DNA from: Anopheles merus
Lineage: Eukaryota > Arthropoda > Insecta > Diptera > Culicidae
NCBI RefSeq assembly: GCF_017562075.2
Contig: NW_024427612.1
Location: forward strand, 10,001 to 74,000
Reading direction: 5' to 3'
Length of the DNA stretch: 64,000 nucleotides
The first letter of the stretch is position 1. Each line of letters begins with the position of its first letter. The notes under the pieces are model-generated. The model saw only the letters and a program-made list of their open reading frames with translations. It did no database searches and was not told the DNA's origin. The translations under genes were made by a program, and so were the position numbers. This document shows positions 1 through 10,753 of this stretch, piece by piece.

Positions 1-940
1 AACAATATGGATTATCTAAGTATGCCGTTATGATTGGATCTGAGCGAGTTATGTGTGACACCCTAAATTCATAAATCAGTGAGCTTCAATCCGTTGTCCA
101 ATGAAAACGTTGTTTAGTTTAATGTTAATGCTCTGCAAAAAATCATGTCAAGAACTATAAAAAATAACTAAATCATACATGTATGTCAACAAAGCCATGG
201 AATGTATCAGGTCTATTGGAAATCGGACCTTCTGAATTTATGCAGAACCTTTTGCTGTATCAAAATGACCACATTTTGGCTTGTGAAATTGAAAAATAAT
301 TATCATTGCTCATAGTTTTTGGCTAATAAGCTGCATTGGTATTTTATGAGCGCATGAAATAACCTTATTGTTAAATACCATTTAAAACATAAAAAAGCCA
401 ACGCTTGATTTTATAAGGTTTTTAAGTTATTAGATCAATTTTACAGGAGGGAAGCCACAAAGTTTACAAATTTATGGTATAATACTTAAAGAAAATTAGG
501 AATTCAAGTTATGGTTGCTGCCTCTGTATGTAGAGTATGAAAAAAAATCGAAGTTTGCGTTGTAAAAAACGTGGAGATTAAAACAATAAAAATAAAACAA
601 TCAGGGGGGTCGCTAGGTACACGAAAATCTTGGCTATTTCCTAATAATCAGATAATAGAAATCTTATATTTTACATACTTTTTGATAATTTTAGATTATT
701 GTCTTTTGCACCAGATTCAACCGTCAACAAATCATTATTGACATTTACCGATGATTGTTGGGGCCGATTTTTAATTACCTCCATTGACCATAACTGAAAT
801 GAAAAATGTGGTAATGTATAAATAAACATCAGTGGATTTGCTCTCAATGGTTTGGTTGTAAAGGATTATTTAATTTAAATTGGAATAAAAATTTCGCTTT
901 CTTAACTTTATTGTTAACTGCACAGCACTTTTCAACATCT

Positions 941-1021
<81 letters not shown>

Positions 1022-1961
1022 AGATGTTGAAAAGTGCTGTGCAGTTAACAATAAAGTTAAGAAAGCGAAATTTTTATTCCAATTTAAATTAAATAATCCT
1101 TTACAACCAAACCATTGAGAGCAAATCCACTGATGTTTATTTATACATTACCACATTTTTCATTTCAGTTATGGTCAATGGAGGTAATTAAAAATCGGCC
1201 CCAACAATCATCGGTAAATGTCAATAATGATTTGTTGACGGTTGAATCTGGTGCAAAAGACAATAATCTAAAATTATCAAAAAGTATGTATAATATAAGA
1301 TTTCTATTATCTGATTATTAGGAAATAGCCAAGATTTTCGTGTACCTAGCGACCCCCCTGATTGTTTTATTTTTATTGTTTTAATCTCCACGTTTTTTAC
1401 AACGCAAACTTCGATTTTTTTTCATACTCTACATACAGAGGCAGCAACCATAACTTGAATTCCTAATTTTCTTTAAGTATTATACCATAAATTTGTAAAC
1501 TTTGTGGCTTCCCTCCTGTAAAATTGATCTAATAACTTAAAAACCTTATAAAATCAAGCGTTGGCTTTTTTATGTTTTAAATGGTATTTAACAATAAGGT
1601 TATTTCATGCGCTCATAAAATACCAATGCAGCTTATTAGCCAAAAACTATGAGCAATGATAATTATTTTTCAATTTCACAAGCCAAATGTGGTCATTTTG
1701 ATACAGCAAAAGGTTCTGCATAAATTCAGAAGGTCCGATTTCCAATAGACCTGATACATTCCATGGCTTTGTTGACATACATGTATGATTTTAGTTATTT
1801 TTTATAGTTCTTGACATGATTTTTTGCAGAGCATTAACATTAAACTAAACAACGTTTTCATTGGACAACGGATTGAAGCTCACTGATTTATGAATTTAGG
1901 GTGTCACACATAACTCGCTCAGATCCAATCATAACGGCATACTTAGATAATCCATATTGTT
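1..1961. repeat. Near-perfect 2-kb palindrome centred on (AT)n
   Basis: Bases 1-940 read as the reverse complement of about 1020-1961: the first ten bases AACAATATGG pair with CCATATTGTT at 1952-1961. The centre, near 981, is an (AT)n tract at about 941-1018. The arms look almost identical, differing mainly in homopolymer length (AACTAAATC in the left arm against the complement of AACTAAAATC in the right). The left arm reaches base 1, so the palindrome may extend outside the window. No coding potential is convincing in either arm. It may be a real foldback duplication or an assembly/read artefact. Confidence 0.93.
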
Positions 1962-2428
1962 TTTTTCGTGCCCTTAAATTTAAAATCCATTTACAAAAAT
2001 ATGATGTTGCACGTGGTTCGCATTCCTTCACTATTCTTGCTTCGAGTGATTGATGCTAACCAGAGTAACTCAATTACTACAATAGAATTCAATAGAAGAT
2101 TCAATAGAATTCATTATAATATTAAATATAATTCAATATAACATTCAATGTACGTCAAAAGAATATATGGAAAAATAGCTGAATTACCCGGTTTCAAACG
2201 GGATAAAATTGATGTCTCGTTTTAATTAAAAATAGATGAATAAAACTATGATTACAATGATTACAATGATTTTATCCCAAAGCTTCAATTATTCTTATCT
2301 GTTGTAATAACCGTAGGTAATTACAACCTGCTATGGCAATCATCCGTTTGGATACCACTGACTTTTTGGTTTACCACGGAGTTTATTGGACCCATATACT
2401 ATATACTATATATAGGTACTCTCCGATA
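1962..2428. other. Spacer without recognisable gene
   Basis: AT-rich sequence with several copies of an ATTCAATAGAA-like word near 2085-2150. The stretch around 2180-2250 (TTACCCGGTTTCAAACGGGAT) is similar to 27210-27265, so part of it belongs to a dispersed repeat. No coding region, RNA gene or terminal repeat could be supported. Confidence 0.5.
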
Positions 2429-2931
2429 TACAGGGTGTTCGAGATAAATTTGACACCTGGCCTCTGGGTTTATATCTCAGGGTTGAGTTGACGTATCGAT
2501 AATATTGGCGCCCATTTTCTCGTCCGCTTCTTCTCCCTCCCTCGCCCTGCATTGCCTTACTTGCGCTTCTCCCCGTGCCTTCCGCCACCAGCTGATTGGC
2601 TGTGGCGGTGTATGCGTTGATACTCATATGTGCATTGCGGTTGTGTATTGTTATTGGTGGGTGTTAGCATTTATTAATTTGTGTATGACCTTTGAGGCGC
2701 TGTGGGAGAAGATGGATTGGGATTCAAAGTGTTATCGGTGTATTGATGGTTTATTTTATTTCGTGCCGCTGCTGATGAGACCATTCGATGCCCCTGCCAA
2801 CTGAGGGTGAAGAAGCCTATTTAAAACAAGCGTAGGAGAACGTCTAACACTAATCTAATATTTTTTAATTTGAACATGTTTGATGCTTCAACGACCTGCT
2901 AAGCATCATGTAGCACAGTGTATAGTGGTTA

Positions 2932-2947
2932 TAATATATATATATAT

Positions 2948-3037
<90 letters not shown>
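2932..3037. repeat. (TA)n microsatellite
   Basis: About 105 bp of nearly pure alternating TA. Open frames across it (Tyr-Ile repeats) are artefacts of the repeat. Confidence 0.98.
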
Positions 3038-3040
<3 letters not shown>

Positions 3041-3409
3041 AAGCAACACGGCCTTTTTGGACCGTTACTCCTGAATAAAACAAAAAAAAAAAATTTTTTT
3101 TAATGTGCCGAAATCTGTCTCGAGTTTTTGGGTCTCGTTACAAACACACACACAGCGCGGGGAAAGTGACCGTTCACTCTATCATGTCGCGATCCCCCAC
3201 CCCGCCCGGCGCTAGGAATGAGGATGCGCTACAAGAAACCTGAACCAGCCGTTCTACCGAGAAGGTAGCCGTAATCGATCATGCGTGGAGGGGGGGGGTG
3301 GTCTAGTGGGGGGGGGGGGGAGTGCGTGCTTGCGCGACTTCGGGGGTGCGTGCTCGCGAGCGCGCTTTCGTGGGTGCGTGCTGGCGTGCGCGCTTTCATG
3401 CTCGCGGGC

Positions 3410-3605
3410 GCGCGTACGTGCGTGTGTGTGTGCGTGCGTGCGTGCTGGCGTACGCGCGTTCATGCATGTGCGCGCGCGTATGTGTGTGTGTGTGTGTTAT
3501 GTGTGTGCGAGTTTGCGCGCGCGTATTTGTGTGTGAGTTTGCGCGCGCGTGTTTGTGTGTGAGTTTGCGCGCGCGTGTTTGTGTGTTTGTGTGCGTGCGT
3601 TTGGA
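3410..3605. repeat. GT/GC-rich tract with 28-bp tandem units
   Basis: Alternating purine-pyrimidine DNA (GTGTGT, GCGCGC). From about 3508 to 3590 a unit of roughly 28 bp, GTTTGCGCGCGCGTGTTTG plus TGTGTGA, repeats about three times. Such sequence can adopt Z-form. The related element at 45.1 kb carries a shorter version. Confidence 0.85.
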
Positions 3606-4103
3606 AACCTCAAAACTATTTGATTCTGATGCGTACATTTTCATCCGCTGCGGCTACAAAGTCCATGCATTTTCGATCTCGCTACCTGAGAGACAACACA
3701 ACCATTGGCATTGGCATCTTTGCGATCGGCTCTGCTGTTGGGAGTATTAAAAAGACACACGATCAAAGCAAACGTGCGTGTGATATATTGCACATTTATT
3801 TCTAATTCAGCTAGCGGACGCAACTGGAAACAAAACTTGAATTGAATTCATACAAAAGAGGATTCTGGATTTGTTTATTACGGTGCGCGTATGGTGCTGC
3901 ACCAGTCCGTCCAGAATGGGCGTCTTGTTGGCTTGTCGGTATCGTGACGCCGATTGACCGGCAATGCCTTGGAATGGGTTCGGATCGGTAGGTTCATGTT
4001 TTGGTCGAGTGCATTCCGTGTATTTGCCTCGTCACAGCGGTAGTCCGGCAGCAACAAAGTCAAGACAAACTCTTACCCGGGTGTGGACTGCTACGCTAAG
4101 TTC

Positions 4104-4106
<3 letters not shown>

Positions 4107-4178
<72 letters not shown>

Positions 4179-4385
4179 TATTATTATTGGCGTAATAGCC
4201 AACGCGATCATGCCGGCCTTTTCAGGACTTGAGTACCACGTAGCCGGATAGTCAGCCCTTGCTACGGCGGACGGTTCATACGCGGTTAGAACCCACGACG
4301 GGCATGCAGATGTGCGGAATGATGGCGGTGTCGCGGGCCCGCTCCTATCCAGCGTGCAACTTGCATACTGCCACACTGTCTCCTG
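4107..4385 (-). mobile_element. Sine200-like SINE with (TAT)n tail
   Basis: On the minus strand a tRNA-like head is visible: CCCGTCGTGGGTTCTAACCG around 4285-4305 contains a box-B-like GGTTCTAACC. The body runs left to a (TAT)n/(ATA)n tail at 4107-4188. The same SINE is at 45660-45860 and inverted near 58475-58680. The wording CCCGTC-TGGGTTC, then CTATCCGGCTACG and GGCCGG, resembles Anopheles Sine200 as I remember it. Confidence 0.6.
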
Positions 4386-4896
4386 CTCGATGCATACGCT
4401 GCAGGCAGGGGAAGGATGCACCTCCACGATAAAAAACACGGCCATGTACCAGCGGCAGACCTAACGATAGGCGGACTAGGCGGTCGCCGAAGATCTCTAG
4501 TCTGTAGTATGCCGTATGTCTACAAGTGGACAGATTATTAGCGACAAGGGCCCCCGGAAAGATGGTCTTTAGGGCTCCGTGGCTGGAGAAAACAGCCACC
4601 TCCCCTCCCCCCATGGCGACTACAATTTTAGGGCCTGTGACCGATGATCGTAGGGGTCCCATGGCCACCCCCCTTCCCGCCGGCAATTTAAGTATACTGT
4701 TCAATCTCTCAACAGCTGTGTGCCGCTACCCCCTCCTCTCTGTCATCAGTTACCATTGACAGGGGCCTCAATTCGTCTTTCCGCCTTTCATGAACACCTT
4801 CCTTTCTTTGACCGATGACATTTCGGAAAAAACACATTTGGCGACAGTTTTGCACACACACGCACGCTCATACCCTTGCGCAGACGGCTCAGCATA

Positions 4897-5006
4897 TCTG
4901 TGTAATCTACAACATACGAAAGCAAAAGCTTAGTGTAATAAAATTATGCTATCTGTGTAATCTACAACATACGAAAGCAAAAGCTTAGTGTAATAAAATT
5001 ATGCTT
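4897..5006. repeat. Two tandem copies of a 55-bp unit
   Basis: The unit beginning ATCTGTGTAATCTACAACAT occurs twice head to tail, apparently without differences. The related copy at 46367-46420 has one unit, so this is a local duplication. Confidence 0.9.
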
Positions 5007-5557
5007 AATGCTTAACACGTTCAGATCGATGGCAGGCCCCACTGCCTGCCAGTGAACTTTCCAGCCTGCGTTCTAGGTGCTGGTGGAAAGGAAAGTTGAT
5101 GAAAATCAGCGCCGGGATGAACGTGTTAATGCGAATTAGGATTCAGCGCGTTTCACAGCAAACCCTCCAGCGTTAGCTAGCGATTCCTTAGTCATTTTTA
5201 CATTGCAGCAATTGAACTTATTGCGCTTTTTTGGTTTGATTTGTGAAAATGCAACTTCATCGCCGCAATGTTTGTTAACGGCTTTTTTTTATCGCCACAG
5301 CAACTCATGAGCATTGACCACACGCGAGAAAGAGATAGCGCTATGGTGGGAAAAAGCACGGACGACGGCTGACAGCGATTGGCCGTCTGACGCACCAACA
5401 CATCCAAACCTTCGATAGCGCACTCAGGCGAGGGGTATGAGGCGGAGCCAGGGACGGGTAGCTCGACGAGCTGCTTGACAAATTTGCCGTTGGAGAGAAA
5501 AGGAAGGCATGATAAAATTCTCCGAACGCCATAATTTCTTCCGTCGCTTTGCGCAGC

Positions 5558-5930
5558 GGGTCGCTGAACACCGTAAAAACAATACGGTGGCCAATGGGCG
5601 GCCGTACGTTTGGCAGCAGGATTCTGCACCATGCCATACGGCCGTAAAAACACGCCGATGGCTCAATGCCAATTTCGACGGGTACACCAGCACCGACGTT
5701 TGGCCACCCAGCTCCCCTGACCTTAATCCTATGGATTACTTTGTGTGGGGCACAGTTGAGCATGACACCAACAGGGCGTCCTGCAATACCAAAGCAGAGC
5801 TGGTGGCCAGAATAAATGCCGTGTTTGCGGCCATCCCCAGAGATATGGTTGTCCGGGCTTGCGCGCGGTTCCGGAAGCGGGTGCAGGCGGCCATCGACGC
5901 GGAGGGGGGGGGGGGGGGTAATTCGAATAA
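5558..5930 (+). pseudogene. DD37D mariner transposase, catalytic C-half
   Basis: Cut-and-paste transposase remnant. The second catalytic Asp is in WQQDSAPCHTA and the third in PDLNPMDYFVW, with 37 residues between them: a DD37D spacing of the IS630-Tc1-mariner superfamily. The downstream part (NTKAELVARINAVFAAIPRD) is the usual C-terminal helix region. The first catalytic Asp and the DNA-binding domain are absent. The same junction upstream of the second Asp is seen in the relative at 42853-43569, so both descend from one internally deleted copy. A poly-G run follows at 5905-5920. Confidence 0.85.
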
Positions 5931-6058
5931 AAAATGCGGCAAACATGGTAAGCTAAAGTTTGTAGAAAAACATTTTTTTTTAATATTTAACATAAATTTG
6001 ATAAAAATTCCTTTCCTATTCCCTCAGAAACTGTCAAATTTATCACGAACACCCTGTA

Positions 6059-6936
6059 TGCTTTAGCTGGCCAAGTAAATCTGGTTTTACCCAACATAGT
6101 ATTAGTTGACGATTAAGTATAAAAAGTTGTAAATACAGGTGGCTGACTACACTTTTTTATGTGTTCATATCATTGTCGTTTATTAAACGAATAATAAGAT
6201 ACAGAACATAATTTTGAACAATAAATTAGAATTTTGATACATTAATATAGTTACATGAAAATAAAGTCTAAACAAATTGGTTGAGCTTCGATTCCCTGCC
6301 AACTATTGAATACGTGCTTTTTAGTCTCGATAAGCCATGGGATTTTTGTGAAATTTTGAAAAATCGGTTTTTCCATACAAACGCATGCTTTTTAATTGAA
6401 CTGTCAACCAACTATCGAGCGTTCAACTATTGAATTTTGACTTAATTTCAGTAACCAAAAATAGTAATTTTGCTCGTTTGGAACGTAAAAGGGCAAATAT
6501 GCCAAAGCGAAATAACAATTTTTTTGCATTCATTATTCTCAAATAACTAAAGCATACCATCTCTGCTTTTTGAATTGAGATATTTGTGACAGCATCGTAC
6601 ACCGCAAGGCTTGTCGCTGATCATTGCAAGGGTTGTGAGTACGTAGGTCCTGCTCGAAATTTATTTAAGTTGAAGCTTTTATTTATTTTTTATCCAAAGA
6701 ATCTGTTTCTTTACTGTGATTCATCAAAATGATTACTAACGGCCTTCTTGTGGATTTTGCAAGGAATAATATAACATTTCAAGTCATAAGCAGACTCTAA
6801 TTTGCTCGAATGAAGGCTATAATATGCTGTGCTCTAATTATAACTGCTAAACTATGGGCGAAAAAACTGATTACCTTACAACCTCGATTTCATGCAAGGT
6901 CACTGGCGCTATAACGCTATCGCGATAGCGAGGCCT
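6059..6936. other. Non-coding spacer with diverged repeat
   Basis: No gene recognised. The part about 6600-6880 (ATTGCAAGGGTTGTGAGTAC and later AATTATAACTGCTAAAC-ATGGGCGAAAAAACTG) resembles the reverse complement of the 320-bp insert at 48135-48455, so it is probably an old member of the same non-autonomous family. Confidence 0.45.
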
Positions 6937-7340
6937 CCCGCACAACAAAATCGAGCAGTTTTTGAGCTTGGTTTCTAGCTCGCTTTCCGCCAAAAACCGA
7001 CCGAGGAAACGAGCAGAAACGTTCGAAGAACCGATCAAAGTTCTTGATCGATTGAAACGTTTACGGTCGTTCGAGAGAGCGCGCTGCATGTGTTTATCTC
7101 TTTCAAACAAAAAAGCTCCGGTACTCGACCGTGTTGACGCAAAAATGATAGTGGCCGAAAAATAGTTTACTCCCGGTTTCTCTTTCTCGCCTCCTTCCCC
7201 CCTTCCTCATCCTGTCACCTCGCTTTATCATTATTAGTTCTTGCTCTCTAGCTACATTGAGCGAGAGGTTGAGAAGTTTTCGATCGCTTTGCGCAGCCGG
7301 CTCTTGCGAACTCGCAAACTGCTCGAATTTGTTTTGTGGG
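6937..7340. mobile_element. MITE-like element with about 30-bp inverted ends
   Basis: The left end CCCGCACAACAAAATCGAGC and the reverse complement of the right end CCCACAAAACAAATTCGAGC align over about 30 bp, both continuing as AGTTT. The ORFs inside are unconvincing. No clean target duplication was found, and similarity to 27888-28080 continues beyond the right end, so the true borders may be wider. Confidence 0.45.
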
Positions 7341-7523
7341 TTTTCAACGCCAGTGTAAACCGCACTTCACATCGACTGTCAAAGTGCTTTATACAACAAC
7401 AACAATCTTGTCCTTTGTATGGGAGTTAGAAATGATGAGAATTTAGGAGTTAGAAATTGCAATGAAATTAAGTTTAGTGTAACATCTGATAATGATATAA
7501 GTCTCTAAACCTATTCTCATACC
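7341..7523. repeat. Dispersed repeat, left part, split by copia
   Basis: Matches about 27960-28095 (CAGTGTAAAC-GCACTT, CTATTCTCATACCAC). The match resumes at 10866 after the copia element, so 28.1 kb preserves an unoccupied version of this insertion site. Confidence 0.7.
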
Positions 7524-7528
7524 ACTAT

Positions 7529-7640
7529 TATTGGAAGCTACTGGTTTAAACGAGTAGAAATAACCGACTGATTTATTCTCTAAATTAAATAAAGCCTAGT
7601 ACACTCCGTTCATGCTAGCGAGGTTGCTATGATCACAACA
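7529..7640 (-). repeat. Copia 3' LTR
   Basis: 112 bp, starting TGTTGTGATCATAGCAACC on the minus strand and ending CCAGTAGCTTCCAATA. It is preceded by the purine-rich GAGGAGGAG at 7641-7649, the polypurine tract. Confidence 0.9.
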
Positions 7641-7652
7641 CTCCTCCTCAAT
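7641..7652 (-). promoter_or_regulatory. Copia polypurine tract
   Basis: Minus strand reads GATTGAGGAGGAG directly before the 3' LTR start TGTTG. Position and composition fit the plus-strand primer of reverse transcription. Confidence 0.8.
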
Positions 7653-7654
7653 CT

Positions 7655-8536
7655 CGGCTGGCTCTGAACCAACTCGTAAGCGCATCTGCTCCATCTTAAC
7701 GCGAGCTAACGGTTTTGTTAAAAAATCCGCTACCATTTGTTCACTGGGACAATAGCAAATATCTATCACACCATTTTTCACTAGCTCCTTAACAAAATTG
7801 TATCTGGTGTCGATGTGCTTCGTCGTGTTACTATCACTGACAGATTTCAGCATTGCTATGTAACTCTGATTGTCTTCATGCACTATTATCGGAGATGGAA
7901 CTGGTTCATCGATGTCCTTTTGTAGTTTCATTAACCACAACAACTCACAGCTGGCTTCAGAGAATGCCACGTATTCCGCTTCGGTTGATGAAAGTGTAAC
8001 GAATGGTTGTTTTCGTGCTGCCCCACTGATTGGTCCTCCGAGACGAAACATGAAACCGGTATTCGACTTTCGGTCCGTCTTATCATCAGCCCAATCAGCA
8101 TCAACGTACACTTCTAGTGGCCCTGGTGAATCTATTCGCAAACTCCACTCCGCAGTTGACCGAAGATAACGTAGCGTTCTTTTTGCTTCGGTCCAATCTG
8201 CTTCCGTTGGGAGACTCACCTTGCGTCCTAGGATCGAAGCGCCGATGGCAATATCCGGTCTGGTATTCAGCGCGACTTACAGAAGAGCACCCACCAGGCT
8301 CTGGAACTCGTCGTTTCTAGGCATGGCTTCCTCCTTCTTCTGCTGTGCGTTCGGATACCCAGGATCCATCGGTATCAAAGATCGCTTCGAATTCAATTGT
8401 CCAAACCGTTGAGCTATTTTCTTTATACAGTTTTTCTGGTTCAGGAAAAATTGTCCTCCTGACCGTCCCACTCGTATTTCTAAATAGTGCCGTATGTCAC
8501 CAAGACACGTTATGGTAAAATGATTTTTAAGGTGCA
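7655..8536 (-). pseudogene. Copia RT C-terminal part and RNase H
   Basis: Two overlapping frames on the minus strand. 8536-8277 ends with the copia RT sequence QSLVGALL; a frame break near 8275 is followed by RPDIAIGASILGRKV and then RNase H with VYVDADWADD, SSTEAEYVAFSEA, HEDNQSYI and HIDTRYNFVKELV. These are the expected copia RNase H motifs with their acidic residues. The reading frame ends shortly before the polypurine tract, as in related elements. The break makes it nonfunctional. Confidence 0.85.
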
Positions 8537-8670
8537 TACGAACAGCTTCATATTCTCATTCCGAGTGGCTCATTATCAATACATCATCCACATTGAGAAA
8601 TATGAACGATTTCTTCTGTTTTCTTGAAGTTTTAACAAACAAGCATGGGATGGTATGTAACCCAGTAGCT

Positions 8671-9145
8671 TCAAGACTTCGGTGATTTCGTATTCCACAC
8701 CCTTCCGGCTTGCTTTAGACCGTAAAGACTTTTTCTGATTTTCAATTCGTCACCTTTAACTCCGTTATGAAAACCTATCGACTGTTTCATGAAAATGGTT
8801 TCCTCTAATTCTCCATGGAGGTACGCTGTCTTCACGTCTATATGCTTCACCAACATTCCTCGTCGCCGCTCGATACTCAATAAAGTCCGAAAAGTGGTTT
8901 GTGAAACGAGTGGCGCAAAAACTTCATGATAATCAATCCCATATTTTCCATTGAATCCTTGTGCTACCAGTCGGGCCTTGTAGCGGATCAGGTTCCCTTT
9001 TTTTTCGATCTTTTTCGTGAAAATCCATTTGTTTCCGATAACCTTTTTGTTTGGCTGCAAAAGAACTACCTCCCATGTACGATTTTCCTCATGCGCCTGC
9101 TGCTCTTCTTTCATAGCTGCCATCCACTTGTCACGTTCCAGGATA
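8671..9145 (-). pseudogene. Copia reverse transcriptase N-terminal part
   Basis: Minus-strand frame with ERDKW just before MAAMKEEQQAHEENRTWEVV, then NKWIFTKK, YKARLVAQGF, GIDYHEVFAPLV, IDVKTAYLHGELEETIFMKQ and KSLYGLKQAGRVWN: canonical copia RVT_2 blocks. A frameshift follows near 8670, and the catalytic YVDD region between 8670 and 8540 is degraded (the complement of about 8575-8605 suggests FLNVDDVLIM). At 9146 the frame meets the inverted RNase H block. Confidence 0.85.
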
Positions 9146-9710
9146 GTGCCATCGGCGCTTCGATCCTAGGACGCAAGGTGAGTCTCCCAACGGAAGCAGA
9201 TTGGACCGAAGCAAAAAGAACGCTACGTTATCTTCGGTCAACTGCGGAGTGGAGTTTGCGAATAGATTCACCAGGACCACTAGAAGTGTACGTTGATGCT
9301 GATTGGGCTGATGATAAGACGGACCGAAAGTCGAATACCGGTTTCATGTTTCGTCTCGGAGGACCAATCAGTGGGGCAGCACGAAAACAACCATTCGTTA
9401 CACTTTCATCAACCGAAGCGGAATACGTGGCATTCTCTGAAGCCAGCTGTGAGTTGTTGTGGTTAATGAAACTACAAAAGGACATCGATGAACCAGTTCC
9501 ATCTCCGATAATAGTGCATGAAGACAATCAGAGTTACATAGCAATGCTGAAATCTGTCAGTGATAGTAACACGACGAAGCACATCGACACCAGATACAAT
9601 TTTGTTAAGGAGCTAGTGAAAAATGGTGTGATAGATATTTACTATTGTCCCAGCGAACAAATGGTAGCGGATTTTTTAACAAAACCGTTAGCTCGCGTTA
9701 AGATAGAGCG
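9146..9710 (+). repeat. Inverted self-copy of copia RNase H
   Basis: About 560 bp matching 7692-8252 in reverse complement with very few differences. It is inserted in pol between the connector (which on the minus strand reads to QPCTYKEAIA at about 9715) and the RT (which starts with ERDKW at about 9140). Because it lies in + orientation it gives a long + strand frame (to 9957) that is chimeric and not a real gene. Transcripts of this element could fold into a hairpin with about 0.9 kb of loop. Confidence 0.9.
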
Positions 9711-10108
9711 ATTGCTTCTTTGTACGTGCATGGTTGCGCAAGAAATTTATTTGCGATGGGTACGGTGTCCTGGTATCACTCTGGACGAATACCCTTTGTG
9801 GTACACTCCGATCGTCGAACTGCTGGAACAGAAGCGAAATGCTCCTCCTGATCGCCAGATGATTTCAGCTCCTCCTGCATTTCAGTTGCCTCAGACTCCA
9901 AGATATTTTCACGACGGATGGTATCGATTTCGACATCGCTCTGGAACTCATCGTTAGATGTTGCTGATTGAAAAACATCAAAATCTAAATCGCTGCATTC
10001 ATCGTTGTCATGGTCACCATCCTTCTCGGATAACGTAGTAGTTCGAGTCTCGTCATTGCCTGTTTCTGGTGCTGGGATGGGAATGGGATCATCATCAGCT
10101 TTGTTCAT
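9711..10108 (-). pseudogene. Copia pol connector region
   Basis: Acidic minus-strand frame (PETGNDETRTTTLSEKDGD) ending in RRSECTTKGIRPE, the conserved link between integrase and RT in copia polyproteins. The bases 9776-9715 continue the connector. Immediately upstream (about 10105) the sequence jumps from the protease to this region, so the whole integrase is deleted. Confidence 0.75.
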
Positions 10109-10739
10109 CGCCAGAGAAGAAAATGGGTATGAAAGGAGACTTCCCTGCGAAAGTTTGGTTTCCGAAACCTTACTGCAATCACATTACTGTCCTTTTGTAT
10201 GTGGCACCCATCCTCATCAAAGATGGACTTCACTCCCTTGGCTGTCAGTTTCCTCACCGATATGAAGTTGGATTCGAATTGCGGAAGATAGAGCACATCT
10301 GTGAGGAGAACAGTGCTGTTTTCATCCTCTCGAGACATCCACGTCATTCTGCACGAACCAATTCCTTCTGTGGTAATCTTCTTGCCGTCTGCTAAGGAAA
10401 CCTTTTGCTTCACTGTACGGTCCAACGAAACAAAGTAGTCTGGTTTGATGCACATGTGTGATGTTGCACTGGAGTCTATGATCCACACATCACGTCCACA
10501 GAATCTTTGTGAAGCCGCGAATGTGAATTCTGATGCTTCTGAATCCTGACAAGCTGTCTTCGCCTTCGATAGTTTACAACACTGGTTGCAACTGGGTTTG
10601 ATCCAACCACGTATTGCACCAAGTCTTCTCGCATCAGCAGAAACTCGACCTTGGTTTTCCACGTTCCGTAATTGCTTCCATTTAGCTTGGCAATTCCAAA
10701 TCTCTCCATCTTGAAACGCTCCCATCGAACGCTAAGCAC
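10105..10739 (-). pseudogene. Copia gag N-terminus and protease remnant
   Basis: The minus strand starts with a gag N-terminus (KLNGSNYGTWKTKVEFLLMR, UBN2/copia gag type), then jumps near 10610 to the protease segment with WIIDSSATSHMCI, GIGSCRMTW and LYLPQFESNFISVRKL. The active-site D-S-G is changed to DSSA-type text, as in many copia proteases (D-S/T-G/A variants). Middle gag is missing and the frames are offset. An identical partner lies at 14149-14783 in the second tandem copy. Confidence 0.8.
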
Positions 10740-10753
10740 CTAGGCCCATAACC
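10739..10753 (-). promoter_or_regulatory. Copia primer binding site
   Basis: Minus strand reads GGTTATGGGCCTAGG directly after the 5' LTR. It resembles the copia primer site, which pairs with an internal part of initiator tRNA-Met (Drosophila copia has GGTTATGGGCCCAG). Confidence 0.8.

Larger units (their letters stand above)
2500..5557. mobile_element. Truncated copy of a large non-autonomous element
   Basis: From GGCGCCCATTTT near 2508 to GCGCAGCGGG at 5557 this region matches 44430-46991 and its inverted partner in the right palindrome arm. The fuller copy has 13-bp inverted ends (CCCGCTGCGCAAA and TTTGCACAGCGGG). Here the left terminus is missing, while the right terminus abuts the mariner sequence directly at 5558. 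The interior holds microsatellites, a Sine200-like SINE and no credible protein gene. Confidence 0.6.
2431..6056 (+). mobile_element. Mariner-like (DD37D-type) element with a 3-kb insert
   Basis: The ends are inverted: CAGGGTGTTCGAGATAAATT at 2431 and its near complement ending CGAACACCCTG at 6056. TA dinucleotides at 2429-2430 and 6057-6058 fit the Tc1/mariner target duplication. The right half carries a transposase remnant. About 70 bp of the left end match the short relative at 42853-43569, after which foreign DNA (2500-5557) replaces the DNA-binding-domain region. The element cannot encode its own complete transposase. Confidence 0.85.

Noticed and set aside
2918..3103. CRISPR-like or satellite array
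   Set aside because: Regular repeats here are simple (TA)n; no spacer-repeat structure exists anywhere in the window, and the DNA is eukaryotic.
3254..3750. Several overlapping Cys/Arg/Val-rich and His/Thr/Arg-rich frames
   Set aside because: All six frames are open because the DNA is GT/GC microsatellite; no protein family features.
5198..5946. Minus-strand frames of 85-201 aa opposite the mariner transposase
   Set aside because: Antisense shadows of the transposase remnant and of the inserted repeat; no conserved domain.
8926..9957. 343-aa + strand open frame containing a copia RNase H
   Set aside because: It is a chimera: antisense of copia RT, the inverted RNase H block, then antisense connector. 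The long frame results from the rearrangement, not from a gene.
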